The position numbers and the translations under genes were made by a program. A model generated the notes under the pieces. It searched no databases. It had not been told where the DNA came from and was given only the letters and a program-made list of their open reading frames with translations. Shown here in pieces: positions 1 to 8,572 of a stretch of DNA of 64,000 bases. Source of the DNA: Thalassotalea eurytherma (GTDB taxonomy: Bacteria > Pseudomonadota > Gammaproteobacteria > Enterobacterales > Alteromonadaceae); the NCBI RefSeq assembly GCF_030161415.1, contig NZ_BSSU01000003.1, positions 1-64,000 of the forward strand, in the 5' to 3' direction. Position 1 is the first letter of the stretch; the number at the start of each line of letters is the position of its first letter.

Positions 1-313
1 TTAAATCAGTGAGAAGCACCTTCTGCTCTTTACAACCCGCGCCATGTCACTGGTTCAAGCCCGCACTACAATAAAAAGCGTCCACCACATACTTTTCAAA
101 AACTTCTTAACATATCTAAACTGAAATATTAGATTTAGTAACTTATATCTTACCTGACAATTAATATAAGCTTTAGCTTAGTCTTTTAATTGATATAGAC
201 CGAGTTAAACCATAAGCAGAAAGCAATGTTTGCAACACCTCGCCTTCCGCTGTTCTGGGATAAAAGTATTGCTGTCACCAGATAGTTAACTATGGGCAAC
301 GAATAAAGTAATG
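1..313. other. Gene-free edge region
   Basis: I see no convincing gene here. Near positions 25-40 there is a sequence resembling an rRNA antitermination boxA (TGCTCTTTA), followed at about 52-62 by a T-loop-like GGTTCAAGCCC. The flanking bases do not pair into a tRNA T-stem, so this is at most a decayed remnant of a stable-RNA locus lying to the left of the window. Confidence 0.3.
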
Positions 314-1117
314 TTACTCGTAATGGCGTTGACGCTTTGTTTTGATAACGGCTATGTAAGCATGCCAACTTGCTAGAGCTAGAATAGGCATAGTGATAAT
401 AAAACCGAGCCCTAAAGTCAGCACACTAAACGTTATCATCGCGATAATAATAGTTGACCAAATCAACATAGGAACAACGTTAGCGTTAACAGCTTTAACT
501 GACGTTGTTAATGCAGTCATAATATCTACACGTCGCTCTACCATAATCTGTGGTGTAAAAGCCGATAATGAAAATACAACAACTGAAATTATAGCCCCTG
601 CTGATATTCCCATGCCAAGAAAAGTGATGAGTTCTTCAACAGTTGGGTTTATGTTGCTCGGATAAAAAACATGGATAAGTGAGGCAATACGCATCCACGC
701 TATCATAATAATAACAAGTAATAATGCAAATCCCCACTCCCCTACAGGATTTCGAAACATTGACATAAAACTATGTTTGAATGTGGGCCTATGACCTTTT
801 TCTAACTCCCATGCTACGTCATATAAGCCTGTAGCAAATACAGGTCCAATTAGTGAAAATGCAACGATAGAAGGGAGTATATATAAATGGTTGTTAGTCG
901 ATATGACTAAGAAGCAAATTGCTACTGGGATTATACTAAATACTATTCCATAACTTAATGAAATCAGAGGTGAATTTATTAAGTCTTTTATTGCTAAGCT
1001 CAACCAATGAAATGGCGCTGAGTTAGATACTGTATTGACATCAATAGCGCGGCTAAACTCTCTTTTTCTAATACGTTGTTGTTTATTTGCTTTATTTTCA
1101 ATATGTGAAGAAGCCAT
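314..1117 (-). CDS. DUF2189 integral membrane protein
   Basis: This is an inner-membrane protein of unknown function, 267 residues, assigned to the DUF2189 (COG5473) family from its overall pattern. A short basic cytoplasmic N-terminus (about residues 1-40) is followed by roughly six hydrophobic segments. The conserved stretch GLYDVAWELEKGHRPTF, joining the second and third helices, is typical of the family. Length agrees with the family (about 250-280). It stands alone and reads leftward, away from the response regulator at 1535. A weak AAGG lies upstream of the chosen ATG. Some relatives are loosely annotated as cytochrome oxidase-linked, but nothing in this sequence supports that role. Confidence 0.75.
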   Translation of the reverse strand: MASSHIENKANKQQRIRKREFSRAIDVNTVSNSAPFHWLSLAIKDLINSPLISLSYGIVFSIIPVAICFLVISTNNHLYILPSIVAFSLIGPVFATGLYDVAWELEKGHRPTFKHSFMSMFRNPVGEWGFALLLVIIMIAWMRIASLIHVFYPSNINPTVEELITFLGMGISAGAIISVVVFSLSAFTPQIMVERRVDIMTALTTSVKAVNANVVPMLIWSTIIIAMITFSVLTLGLGFIITMPILALASWHAYIAVIKTKRQRHYE

Positions 1118-1534
1118 ATTATTAACCTTATGTATGCAGACATGTATTAGAAAATACGCTAGAAAGGCCTATTTAGTTCAATGTTACTTATATGAACATT
1201 TATTAATAAAAGAATGGAGATAAACATGAATATATTTTAGGTTGATTATTAATGGTCATTTAAAGTAAACAACCTCTTGCTAAGTTAATTTAGTTTATTC
1301 ACTCATTGATACAGCAACCAGTTCTGCTTCCCCGCTCCCGAAATCGACATTACTACTAACTATTTGAGTTATTAACTCCCTGCCCTCTGTATTCAGCTTT
1401 GATAATTTCCTACAGATAAAAACAGCAATTAAACCTATAGAAAACATTCCGTAACGCAATTCCTTCGGATATTTATGGCATATTTTAACTTCGGTGCTAA
1501 CTTTTAAATTACATAGCTAAAATATAGGTTAATA
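1118..1534. other. Intergenic region between divergent genes
   Basis: About 417 bp separate the leftward DUF2189 gene from the rightward response regulator. It presumably holds both promoters, but I cannot place them with confidence. The only coding-like signal is a short minus-strand reading frame, listed separately at 1295-1447. Confidence 0.4.
1295..1447 (-). CDS. Possible small single-helix membrane protein
   Basis: This is a 50-codon reading frame from an ATG. It begins with a hydrophobic stretch (MFSIGLIAVFI), then a basic patch (CRKLSK), then an acidic polar tail ending in MSE. That is the layout of a small single-pass membrane protein. The frame stays open about 20 codons upstream of the ATG without a better start, and I see no well-spaced ribosome binding site. 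I do not recognise a family. It could be chance or a decayed gene. Confidence 0.2.
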   Translation of the reverse strand: MFSIGLIAVFICRKLSKLNTEGRELITQIVSSNVDFGSGEAELVAVSMSE

Positions 1535-2440
1535 ATGGACTGGTTAGCGGAAGAAGAAGAAGAAGAAGAAGAAGAAGAAGACATTATTGTCGTTAAAAGA
1601 AAGCCGTGGAAAGTGTTAATTATCGATGACGATGATGAAGTACATAAAGTAACACGCATGGCGATGAAGTCGTTCCATTTTCTTGGCAGAGAGCTCGACT
1701 TTGTAAGTGCATATAGTGCAAAAGAAGCAAAAGAGCTGTTAGCGGTGCACGCTGATATTGCAGTCATTTTATTGGATGTCGTCATGGAAACCGACGATGC
1801 TGGACTAAAGTTAGTTAACTATATTCGTAATGAGTGTAACAATACCACGACGAGAATAGTGCTACGTACAGGGCAACCTGGTACAGCGCCAGAAAGCGAA
1901 GTGATTAGAGATTATGATATTGATGGCTACAAAGCTAAAACTGAGATTACTCATGAGGGTCTTAATCATCTATTTTATGTTGCCTTAAGAACTTATCGCG
2001 ACATTTGCCGTATAAATAACTATAAAGATGGATTGAAAGCATTGATAAGTGCGGTGCTCCGTATTGATAAGTTCAACAATGTAAACGATTTCTCAGCACA
2101 TATACTGCAGTATCTATGTGAAGTGCTCGACGCTTATCAAGCAGAACTGGTTATCAATGATAAAAAGCCAGTCATTATTAACATTCGAAATGCTGAAGAC
2201 GACGTATTGAGAAGTCACTCCCTGCATAGCAACAAATCAACAACGCAAAAGCTAATAGACCGCTCGCTCTCAACCCAATCTACGCAAACAGAAGAGAACT
2301 ACACGGCTATTTACCATAAAAGCACAAATAACATTGAATCGGTAATAGTCATCGAAGCTGACTCAGAGCTCGACAATAACGCCTTTGACCTCATTCATGT
2401 ATTTGCTGAACACGTCAGCATTCTTATTAGAAAAGTTTAA
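1535..2440 (+). CDS. Response regulator with DUF3369 domain
   Basis: Cytoplasmic response regulator of 301 residues. The receiver domain spans about 25-150, with an acidic pocket at D31-D33, the phosphoacceptor Asp81 in ILLDVVME, the switch Thr112 in RTGQPG and the conserved lysine in GYKAKTE near 133-135. The C-terminal half (about 160-300) matches the GAF-like DUF3369 domain. There is no DNA-binding or obvious enzymatic output domain, so signalling probably runs through protein contacts. A run of ten Glu (residues 6-15), encoded by (GAA)10, sits before the receiver and is unusual. The stop lies 17 bp before the start of a sensor kinase gene, so the two form a two-component operon. The kinase partner is interrupted by a stop codon. 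Confidence 0.85.
   Translation: MDWLAEEEEEEEEEEDIIVVKRKPWKVLIIDDDDEVHKVTRMAMKSFHFLGRELDFVSAYSAKEAKELLAVHADIAVILLDVVMETDDAGLKLVNYIRNECNNTTTRIVLRTGQPGTAPESEVIRDYDIDGYKAKTEITHEGLNHLFYVALRTYRDICRINNYKDGLKALISAVLRIDKFNNVNDFSAHILQYLCEVLDAYQAELVINDKKPVIINIRNAEDDVLRSHSLHSNKSTTQKLIDRSLSTQSTQTEENYTAIYHKSTNNIESVIVIEADSELDNNAFDLIHVFAEHVSILIRKV
1550..1579 (+). repeat. (GAA)10 trinucleotide microsatellite
   Basis: Ten perfect GAA codons in a row encode ten glutamates near the N-terminus of the response regulator. A slipped-strand change of whole units would keep the frame and alter only the length of the acidic tail. Confidence 0.95.
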
Positions 2441-2457
2441 GCTAGAGCCGTAATTTT

Positions 2458-3786
2458 ATGCAGAAAATTCAGATAGCTAAAATCATTCAATCGTTAAAGT
2501 CATCTTATGGCAAAGACATTTTAGACACGATTACCATGCAATTACATCAAGCAATAGGTGCTCAGTATACGTTTATTGCAAGGCTTGATAATCAACGTAA
2601 CGTATCTAAAACCTTATCGTTAGTCGCCGATAATGAGTTTGCAGACAATATTGAGTACTCTCTTGAATTCACACCCTGTGCTGACGTTAGCGACAATTCA
2701 ACCTGCATATATCCCAATAAAATTTGTAGCTTATACCCCAAAGACCAACTACTGAACGATATGGCCGTTGAAGGCTATGTCGGTGCCCCTTTACATAGCT
2801 CTAACGGCGATGTATTTGGTCTTGTAGTTGCCCTGTATTGCGAAGAAATAAGCTATTGCGATGAGGTTGCCGCCTTATTTGAACTATTTGCCGGTCGAAT
2901 ATAGGCTGAATTAGAGCGTACTGAAAAAGAAGATGCGTTAACAGAGCTCAATGCATCTCTTGAGAAAATCGTAACAAACAGAACAATCGAGCTAGAACAT
3001 ACCATTAAAAAGTTAACCCTTTCTCAAAAGCAACTTGTTGAGCAGGAGAAACTCGCATCACTTGGTCGATTAGTCGCTGGTATAGCGCATGAAATTAATA
3101 CACCGCTTGGCGTAGCAGTGCTCGGTAATTCAACCGTTATTTCAAATATAGAAAGACTAGAACAACGCGTTAATGAGGGCAATTTAAGCAAAGCAGCGCT
3201 TGAACATTATATGGCTGATACCAAGGAGGCTAGCCAAGGTGTAGAATTTAACCTTGCTCGCGCGGCCGAACTTGTCGGTAACTTTAAACAGATGGCGACG
3301 GAATTTCATAATGACGAAAAATATGAAATTGAACTCGTAGAATGGTTAGTGACTTTATCGAGTAGTTTAAAACCTATGTTGAAAAAGCCAGGCATAAGCT
3401 TGGAATTAGATTTACCGCAACAGCCAGTAAAACTCAAAACCTACCCTTCACGTTTGGCCCAGGTCATCACGAATGTTATCGCCAATGCCAAAAGTCATGC
3501 ATTTACAGAACAAAATAAAGCTCAGGATAAAGTTGTTACATTAGCCTTAGCGCGAGTTGATAACAGCATTGAAATAATAATTACTGACAATGGCATTGGT
3601 ATGGATGAAGCTACTCAACAAAAAATCTTAGAGCCCTTTTTTACCACTAATCGTAATCAAGGTGGCATGGGATTAGGTATGAGTATTGTCCATAATTTAG
3701 TAACGAATTCGCTAGCGGGCACCTTGTCAATCTATAGTAAAGTAAACCAAGGAACAGAGGTAAAAGTCTGTATTGATAAAGCCTAA
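2458..3786 (+). pseudogene. GAF sensor histidine kinase split by in-frame TAG
   Basis: One continuous reading frame of 443 codons is broken only by a TAG at 2902-2904 (codon 149). Before it lies a GAF-like sensor domain (about 15-148). After it comes a coiled-coil linker, the H-box with His211 in AHEINTPLG, an N-box (NVIANAKSHAF), G1 box (DNGIGMD) and G2 (GMGLGMSIV). No ATG, GTG or TTG occurs in frame between the stop and codon 221, which is after the phosphorylated His. Re-initiation at 3118 would therefore give only an ATP-binding fragment. Either the gene is a recent pseudogene, the codon is read through, or the base is an assembly error. Without the stop it would be an intact kinase partner of the regulator just upstream. 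Confidence 0.85.
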
Positions 3787-4081
3787 TTCGAATGTATCAG
3801 GCTTGATTGGTTAGGTTTTATTAATCGAGCATAATCATTTAAGGCGTGCTTAAACAACAGTAATCGTTGGAAGCTTTACGTAGCTTAAACGTGACAACCG
3901 AAGTTGAGGCGATTCTCTAGTTAAGTTTCCAAGCTTACTTAGCCATTACCGCATCAATGGTAGAGTTGAAATGTCATATATTATTGCTGTACAAAGTTCT
4001 CAAAAAACTAATCCTTTGCTACATGATACATACCGGAACTGGAATTTTGGCCCGTAAAGTATGTTGCAGAAAGCAGTGTGC

Positions 4082-5014
4082 TCAGAAATTCAAATTAACC
4101 TTACTTAGATTGCTTTTTACTAATGTTCGTATTTGCTCTGCTAACTGTCTATAAAAACTTCGATTGGGAGAATTTATTCGCCATGCCAAAACATGAGTGC
4201 GATAAATTTGTAACTTCTCCACATTTCTGATGCTCAACTTTTGTAGGTGGTTTATTTCGGAGTTGATATAAAGTTCGGGTAGAAAGGTTAATCCCATTTT
4301 CATCATTACCATTTGGCGTAAAGCATCTAGGCTGGTGCCCTCGTAGTCTCTAGCAATATTGGCGCCTAGCTCTTTGCACAAAAACTCTATTTGGTGATAG
4401 CTACTATATTGTTCCTGCAATGTCAGAATATTCTGCCCATTAAGGTGATGGGGTTGGATTTTCTTTAGCTTAGCAAGTGGATGATCTTCAGGAATAGTGA
4501 GTTGAAGCGGCTCATGAAATAGCACCTCGGTCGTCAAGCGAGAGTTACTGAAAGGCAGGGGGATCATCACTAAATCCAAGCGACCTTCCAATAGGTCGAT
4601 TTCCAGGGTTTCTGGCATGTTCTCCCTAACATAGAGCTTCAGTGAAGAGTAGGCACTTTGTAGACCGGGCAAAATATGCGGCAGCAGATAAGGACCGACG
4701 GTTGGCGACACACCGACACGGAAGGTGCCTCCTGGACCGCTATTAATCATATCCGCTTGATCCATAAATCCACGCATTTCTTCAATAACTTGTCGCGCAT
4801 TGCTTAACAAATTTCTCCCTGATGGCGTTAAAGTCGACCCACTGCGGCTACGCTCAACCAAGGTAAGATTTAAAGCTTTTTCAAGGCTGTAGATTTGCGC
4901 TGTTAGCGTAGGCTGACTGATATTCAGGCGCTCTGCTGCACCGCGAAAAGTGGTGGATTCAGCAAGGCAGACAAAGTATTCCAGCTGCTTAATTGTTGGG
5001 GTTTTTATCGCCAT
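4082..5014 (-). CDS. LysR-family regulator, OxyR-like
   Basis: Transcription regulator of 310 residues. The winged helix-turn-helix is at about 6-65 and the substrate-binding domain at about 96-300. The motifs GPYLLPHILPGL and GLTFLPELY are characteristic of the OxyR branch, whose members sense peroxide through Cys199 and Cys208. Aligning by eye, the Cys208 position is kept (Cys213) but the peroxidatic Cys199 position is Ser204. It therefore probably cannot form the OxyR disulfide and may be constitutive or sense something else. A palindrome fitting half of the OxyR consensus lies about 40 bp upstream of its start, suggesting autoregulation. No catalase, ahpC or dps gene is adjacent. Confidence 0.85.
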   Translation of the reverse strand: MAIKTPTIKQLEYFVCLAESTTFRGAAERLNISQPTLTAQIYSLEKALNLTLVERSRSGSTLTPSGRNLLSNARQVIEEMRGFMDQADMINSGPGGTFRVGVSPTVGPYLLPHILPGLQSAYSSLKLYVRENMPETLEIDLLEGRLDLVMIPLPFSNSRLTTEVLFHEPLQLTIPEDHPLAKLKKIQPHHLNGQNILTLQEQYSSYHQIEFLCKELGANIARDYEGTSLDALRQMVMMKMGLTFLPELYINSEINHLQKLSIRNVEKLQIYRTHVLAWRINSPNRSFYRQLAEQIRTLVKSNLSKVNLNF

Positions 5015-5505
5015 TTTAATGCCTATCTCAAGATGATTTTTCTTGTTCGTGATAGATAAATACTATCAATAAAATATAACTATTTCTATTGCCCTATCAT
5101 CTACAGGTCTTCAAAGTAGAAGTTGTACTTAATTGCAAGTGATGAGGAAGCGGCTACAGATAACCAAGCCAGTGGCGAACAAAAGTTGAATAAACAAGCC
5201 TTTGCAGATAATAAAACGCTCTTTGATGAGTTAACACAGATTGAATCCTGACGTGTTACTTTTTACCTGCACCGATTTCCGCATCGAGTTTCACCTGATA
5301 AATCAGGCAAGCCAGACAAAAGCAGAATACATGTCTGGGGTTAAGAAGTAGGTAGCAGCTAACTCTGCTGCAGCTATAGTGAGAAAAGCGATTATTAACC
5401 CATTACCTAGCACAGTAAAGCTGAGTAATATTACTTACTATTAATGTTTAGGAATGTAACGATGAACCAGTTATGTGTTGCAATCCTGATTAGGAGACTT
5501 TGCGC
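5015..5505. other. Intergenic region with probable gene remnants
   Basis: About 490 bp without a full gene. It contains the OxyR-like operator at 5052-5089. At about 5104-5242 on the plus strand there is a start-less coding-like tail ending FDELTQIES. At 5303-5413 on the minus strand there is a 36-codon hydrophobic frame with GTG as its only start and no ribosome binding site, ending SAFVWLA. Both look like ends of deleted genes. The ribosome binding site of the next gene, AGGAG at 5492-5496, closes the region. Confidence 0.4.
5052..5089. promoter_or_regulatory. OxyR-type operator candidate
   Basis: ATAG-N7-CTAT at 5052-5066 fits one half of the known OxyR tetramer site (ATAG, T at +6, CTAT). 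A weaker second half follows at the expected spacing, with ATAT at 5074 and CTAT at 5086-5089. It sits just upstream of the divergent OxyR-like regulator, the usual place for autoregulation. Confidence 0.45.
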
Positions 5506-6375
5506 GTGACCAAATCAATACTTGTCGTTACAGACGAACATGATAATTTACCTATCGAAAAAGCTCATACTGTAACCTCTTATTTAGATGCAAAATTAGA
5601 ATTTGTTCGTTTCCTAAACAAACTAGATACTGAAGACGAACAACAACGTCAGCAAATAATTGATGAAAATAAACAAATCCTGCAGCATGACATTTCCAAG
5701 ATATGTGGCGAAGATGCAAATGTCACCTGCAATGTGGTAGCTACCGATGACATTGCTGGCTGGATATTGAGCGCTTGTAAGGAAAATAAGTTTGACTTTG
5801 TAGTTAAAGCGAGCAATCAAACTGACAGCCTTACCCATACGCCATTAGATTCGCTCCTCATGCAAAAGCTTCCCTGCCCTATCTTTTTAGCAAGCAATCG
5901 CAAATGGAAAAGCAAAAAAGTTATTTTGGCAGCCGTTGACCTATCTACGAATGATAAACTCAAAAAAGATTACAATAACATTGTATTAAAGTGGATAGCC
6001 TTGTTGTCTAGTGTTTTTGATTATGAAGCGCATATTATTTATAGCATTCCCATTTCAAGGCCGTTATTAGAGTTTGATGTCATTGACAAACTAGAAGTTC
6101 AAAAAAGTAAGCAGCCTGAAGCAGAAAAAAAATTGTCGTCGCTAACAAGTAATTTTAATTTGGGCGATGCTCACACCCACATTACAGTTGGTACTGTAGA
6201 AAAAAACATTCCTTCTCTTGCTAATAAGCTAAAAGCTGATTTAGTCATCATGGGGTGTGTGGGGCAAAAAGGACTGAAAGACTTTCTATTCGGTAAAACA
6301 GCCGAAAATACGTTAGATAAATTGCGCACCGACCTGCTAATTTGTAGAGGTCAGCGTTCCAAAATTAGAAAATAA
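5506..6375 (+). CDS. Tandem universal stress protein (UspE-like)
   Basis: Cytoplasmic universal stress protein of 289 residues with two Usp domains (about 1-130 and 140-287), as in UspE. The second domain carries a nucleotide-binding G-X2-G-X9-G motif (GCVGQKGLKDFLFGKT); the first lacks it. GTG at 5506 is preferred over the upstream TTG at 5500, because AGGAG at 5492-5496 is 9 bases from the GTG but only 3 from the TTG, and the protein then begins MTKSILVVTD as expected. It lies 123 bp before the antiporter operon in the same direction. Stress protein genes beside Na+/H+ antiporters are common, so a link to ion or pH stress is plausible but unproven. Confidence 0.85.
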   Translation: MTKSILVVTDEHDNLPIEKAHTVTSYLDAKLEFVRFLNKLDTEDEQQRQQIIDENKQILQHDISKICGEDANVTCNVVATDDIAGWILSACKENKFDFVVKASNQTDSLTHTPLDSLLMQKLPCPIFLASNRKWKSKKVILAAVDLSTNDKLKKDYNNIVLKWIALLSSVFDYEAHIIYSIPISRPLLEFDVIDKLEVQKSKQPEAEKKLSSLTSNFNLGDAHTHITVGTVEKNIPSLANKLKADLVIMGCVGQKGLKDFLFGKTAENTLDKLRTDLLICRGQRSKIRK

Positions 6376-6498
6376 ATGTTGATTTCGTATGCTAGAAATA
6401 TTTATGAGTAGAAATCAAAAACGCTTAACTAAAGGCTTTTCAGGTCAATTTATCCCAGCTAGCCATAATATACACCATAAAAAAGTAGGTTTTAATTA

Positions 6499-6975
6499 AT
6501 GTATCTCATTAAATGGGCAATATTACTTTCCATGTTCTGGTTGTTACTTTCAGGATACATCCAACCTTTGTTGCTTAGTTTTGGCGCAGCATCTGTTGCT
6601 GTCGTACTTTTGATCATCAAGCGTATGGATGACATTGACAAAGAGCCATTTCAAACCGGTACAGGCCGTCAAATTATTCAGTACCTTCCCTATTTGACCG
6701 GGCAAATTATTCTGTCCAGCATTCAGGTAACTAAGCTCATTTGGCGTTCACCGGTGAAGTTGGAGCCAGCTACAGCCAAAATAAAAGCAAAAGATTTACC
6801 TCGAGACAAGCGCGTTCTATATGCAAATTCAATTACGCTAACGCCTGGCACATTGACCGTGGATTTGGTTGACGACGAACTCACTGTTCATGCATTACAA
6901 GGATCTTCCGTTGACGAACTTGCCGAAGGTAATATGGAAAGAAAGATAGACAGCATATGGGGGAACAAAAAATGA
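6499..6975 (+). CDS. mnhE: Cation/H+ antiporter subunit MnhE/MrpE
   Basis: Small subunit of an Mrp-type cation/proton antiporter, 158 residues, inner membrane. Two hydrophobic segments at the N-terminus are followed by the conserved cytoplasmic part ending in NSITLTPGTLTVDL, the signature of the MnhE family. It is the first gene of an eight-to-nine gene operon whose members mostly overlap by a few bases. Its TGA overlaps the ATG of mnhF (ATGA). Length matches family norms. Confidence 0.9.
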   Translation: MYLIKWAILLSMFWLLLSGYIQPLLLSFGAASVAVVLLIIKRMDDIDKEPFQTGTGRQIIQYLPYLTGQIILSSIQVTKLIWRSPVKLEPATAKIKAKDLPRDKRVLYANSITLTPGTLTVDLVDDELTVHALQGSSVDELAEGNMERKIDSIWGNKK

Positions 6976-7238
6976 CTACAGTTTTTGCCGTGGTATGTAT
7001 TGCTATTTTAGTTGTTATGGCAATTGCGTTAGCAAGAGCGTTTATCGCGCCAACCGTGTATGACCGCATTATAGGTATCAATATGTTTGGCACAAAGACA
7101 GTGTTATTTATCGCTGCTGTTGGTTTCCTGATGGGACGCCCTGAATTTCTCGACATTGCTATTGTTTATGCACTTATCAATTTTATTGGAATGGTCGCGG
7201 TACTCCGCTTTTTTGAGGACACTACACCCGTTAAATAG
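6972..7238 (+). CDS. mnhF: Cation/H+ antiporter subunit MnhF/MrpF
   Basis: Small antiporter subunit of 88 residues with three predicted transmembrane helices. RAFIAPTVYDRIIGINMFGTK is the conserved MnhF core, corresponding to RxxxGPTxxDRxxAxN in relatives. I place the start at 6972 rather than 6957, because this ATG overlaps the mnhE stop as ATGA and is preceded by GGGGGA at a good distance. Confidence 0.9.
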   Translation: MTTVFAVVCIAILVVMAIALARAFIAPTVYDRIIGINMFGTKTVLFIAAVGFLMGRPEFLDIAIVYALINFIGMVAVLRFFEDTTPVK

Positions 7239-7262
7239 GTGTTTTACTTACTAAGGATAAAT

Positions 7263-7592
7263 ATGCTTTTTTTAGACGTAATCAGTAGTATCCTGCTAAT
7301 TTCAGGTGTATTTTTTGGCTTGAGTGGCGCTATCGGAATTTTTAAATTCCCTGATTTTTTCACACGCATTCATGCAGCAAGTATTACTGACTCGATCGCG
7401 ACGATATTGATAGTGGGCGGATTGCTCCTGCAAACGTCTTTCGACTTAAATACTGTCAAGCTTATTTTTATTCTAGTGTTTCTTATGATCACTAGCCCAA
7501 CAGCTTCTCATGCACTTGCTAAGTCTGCCCGCCATGGAGGTTTACTCACAATGGCGGAAGCAAAAGAGAAAAAACAGGAGAAAACGGGTTAA
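7263..7592 (+). CDS. mnhG: Cation/H+ antiporter subunit MnhG/MrpG
   Basis: Antiporter subunit G, 109 residues, three transmembrane helices. The conserved GAIGIFKFPDFFTRIHAAS motif and a C-terminal ITSPTASHALAKSA are diagnostic for the family. The ATG at 7263 follows AAGGA and gives the expected N-terminus; the frame also contains a GTG at 7239 that would add a polar tail. The TAA overlaps the next ATG (TAATG). Confidence 0.9.
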   Translation: MLFLDVISSILLISGVFFGLSGAIGIFKFPDFFTRIHAASITDSIATILIVGGLLLQTSFDLNTVKLIFILVFLMITSPTASHALAKSARHGGLLTMAEAKEKKQEKTG

Positions 7593-8572
7593 TGGCTGAG
7601 CTGATTAATTTAGTATTGCTAGCAATGCTAGCACTTACCGCCTTAAGGATCATATTCTTAAAAGACTTATTTGCCGTTATTATGCTGTTCGGTATTTTTA
7701 GTTTTTTATCGGCCTTGATCTTCATAAACCTTGATGCTGTTGATGTTGCCTTTACCGAAGCATCAGTAGGAGCGGGCATTTCTACCGTGTTAATGTTAGG
7801 AACCTTGGCATTAACGGGTCGCAAAGAAAAAGCAAACTCTCACTCTTCGTTTTTACCTCTAGTGGTTGTATGTATCACAGGAGCCGCATTAATATACGGT
7901 ACACTCGATATGCCTGATTTCGGCGATCCTGACAATCCCGTACACCAGCATGTCGCACCTCGATACATAGAAGAGTCACCAAAAGAAGTCGGATTACCCA
8001 ATATGGTGACGTCTGTTTTGGCTAGTTACCGAGGTTTTGATACGCTTGGAGAGGTAGTTGTAGTCTTCGCTGCCCTCATCGCTGTTCTTTCTTTGTTAAG
8101 CATTCGCAAGGAAACAGAGCAAGATGCTTCTGAGTCTGGTTTAAAAAGCCATCACGTACTTCACGTGGTCGCAAAACTTGTTATCCCTCTTATCATCCTG
8201 TTCGCACTCTATGTCCAGTTTCATGGTGATTTTGGTCCCGGAGGCGGTTTCCAAGCTGGCGTGATAGCGGCTGCAGCACTCATTTTATATGCCCTTGTTT
8301 TTGGTTTACCAAATGCATTCGCCGTGATCGGCGCCAAATTTTTATATTGTATGGCCTCAGCGGGTGTTTTACTGTACGCAAGTGTGGGGTTATTTAGCAT
8401 GTATAAAGGCGGTAATTTTTTGGATTACAACAAGATCGCAGCGGAACCATTAGCGGGTCAACACTACGGCATAATCATTATTGAATTAGGTGTGGGAATT
8501 ACCGTATTTGCCGTCATGCTGAGTATTTTCTATGCCTTTAGTAGCCAGACAGCGAGGTCAAACATCAAGTGA
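7592..8572 (+). CDS. Fused DUF4040 (MrpA C-terminal-like) and MnhB subunit
   Basis: Inner-membrane antiporter subunit of 326 residues made of two parts. Residues 1-75 match the DUF4040 domain found at the C-terminus of MrpA and in MbhD, with the conserved acidic helix DVAFTEASVGAGI. Residues about 150-320 match MnhB, including the signature HGDFGPGGGFQAGV. Classic Mrp operons keep DUF4040 on a long MrpA protein and MnhB as a separate gene. Here the ion-translocating NuoL-like part of MrpA is encoded elsewhere in the operon. Starts on the TAATG overlap with mnhG, and its TGA overlaps the GTG of the next gene. Confidence 0.88.
   Translation: MAELINLVLLAMLALTALRIIFLKDLFAVIMLFGIFSFLSALIFINLDAVDVAFTEASVGAGISTVLMLGTLALTGRKEKANSHSSFLPLVVVCITGAALIYGTLDMPDFGDPDNPVHQHVAPRYIEESPKEVGLPNMVTSVLASYRGFDTLGEVVVVFAALIAVLSLLSIRKETEQDASESGLKSHHVLHVVAKLVIPLIILFALYVQFHGDFGPGGGFQAGVIAAAALILYALVFGLPNAFAVIGAKFLYCMASAGVLLYASVGLFSMYKGGNFLDYNKIAAEPLAGQHYGIIIIELGVGITVFAVMLSIFYAFSSQTARSNIK

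Noticed and set aside
1-80. Possible tRNA or rRNA-operon tail (boxA-like TGCTCTTTA and T-loop-like GGTTCAAGCCC)
   Set aside because: The bases around the T-loop do not pair and there is no acceptor stem or CCA end, so no RNA gene is called.
393-665. Open frame opposite the DUF2189 gene
   Set aside because: It is an antisense shadow of a clear membrane-protein gene with no ribosome binding site and no family features.
2902-2904. Pyrrolysine insertion at the TAG
   Set aside because: No pyl genes or methylamine methyltransferase context; pyrrolysine use is not expected here. Pseudogene or error is simpler.
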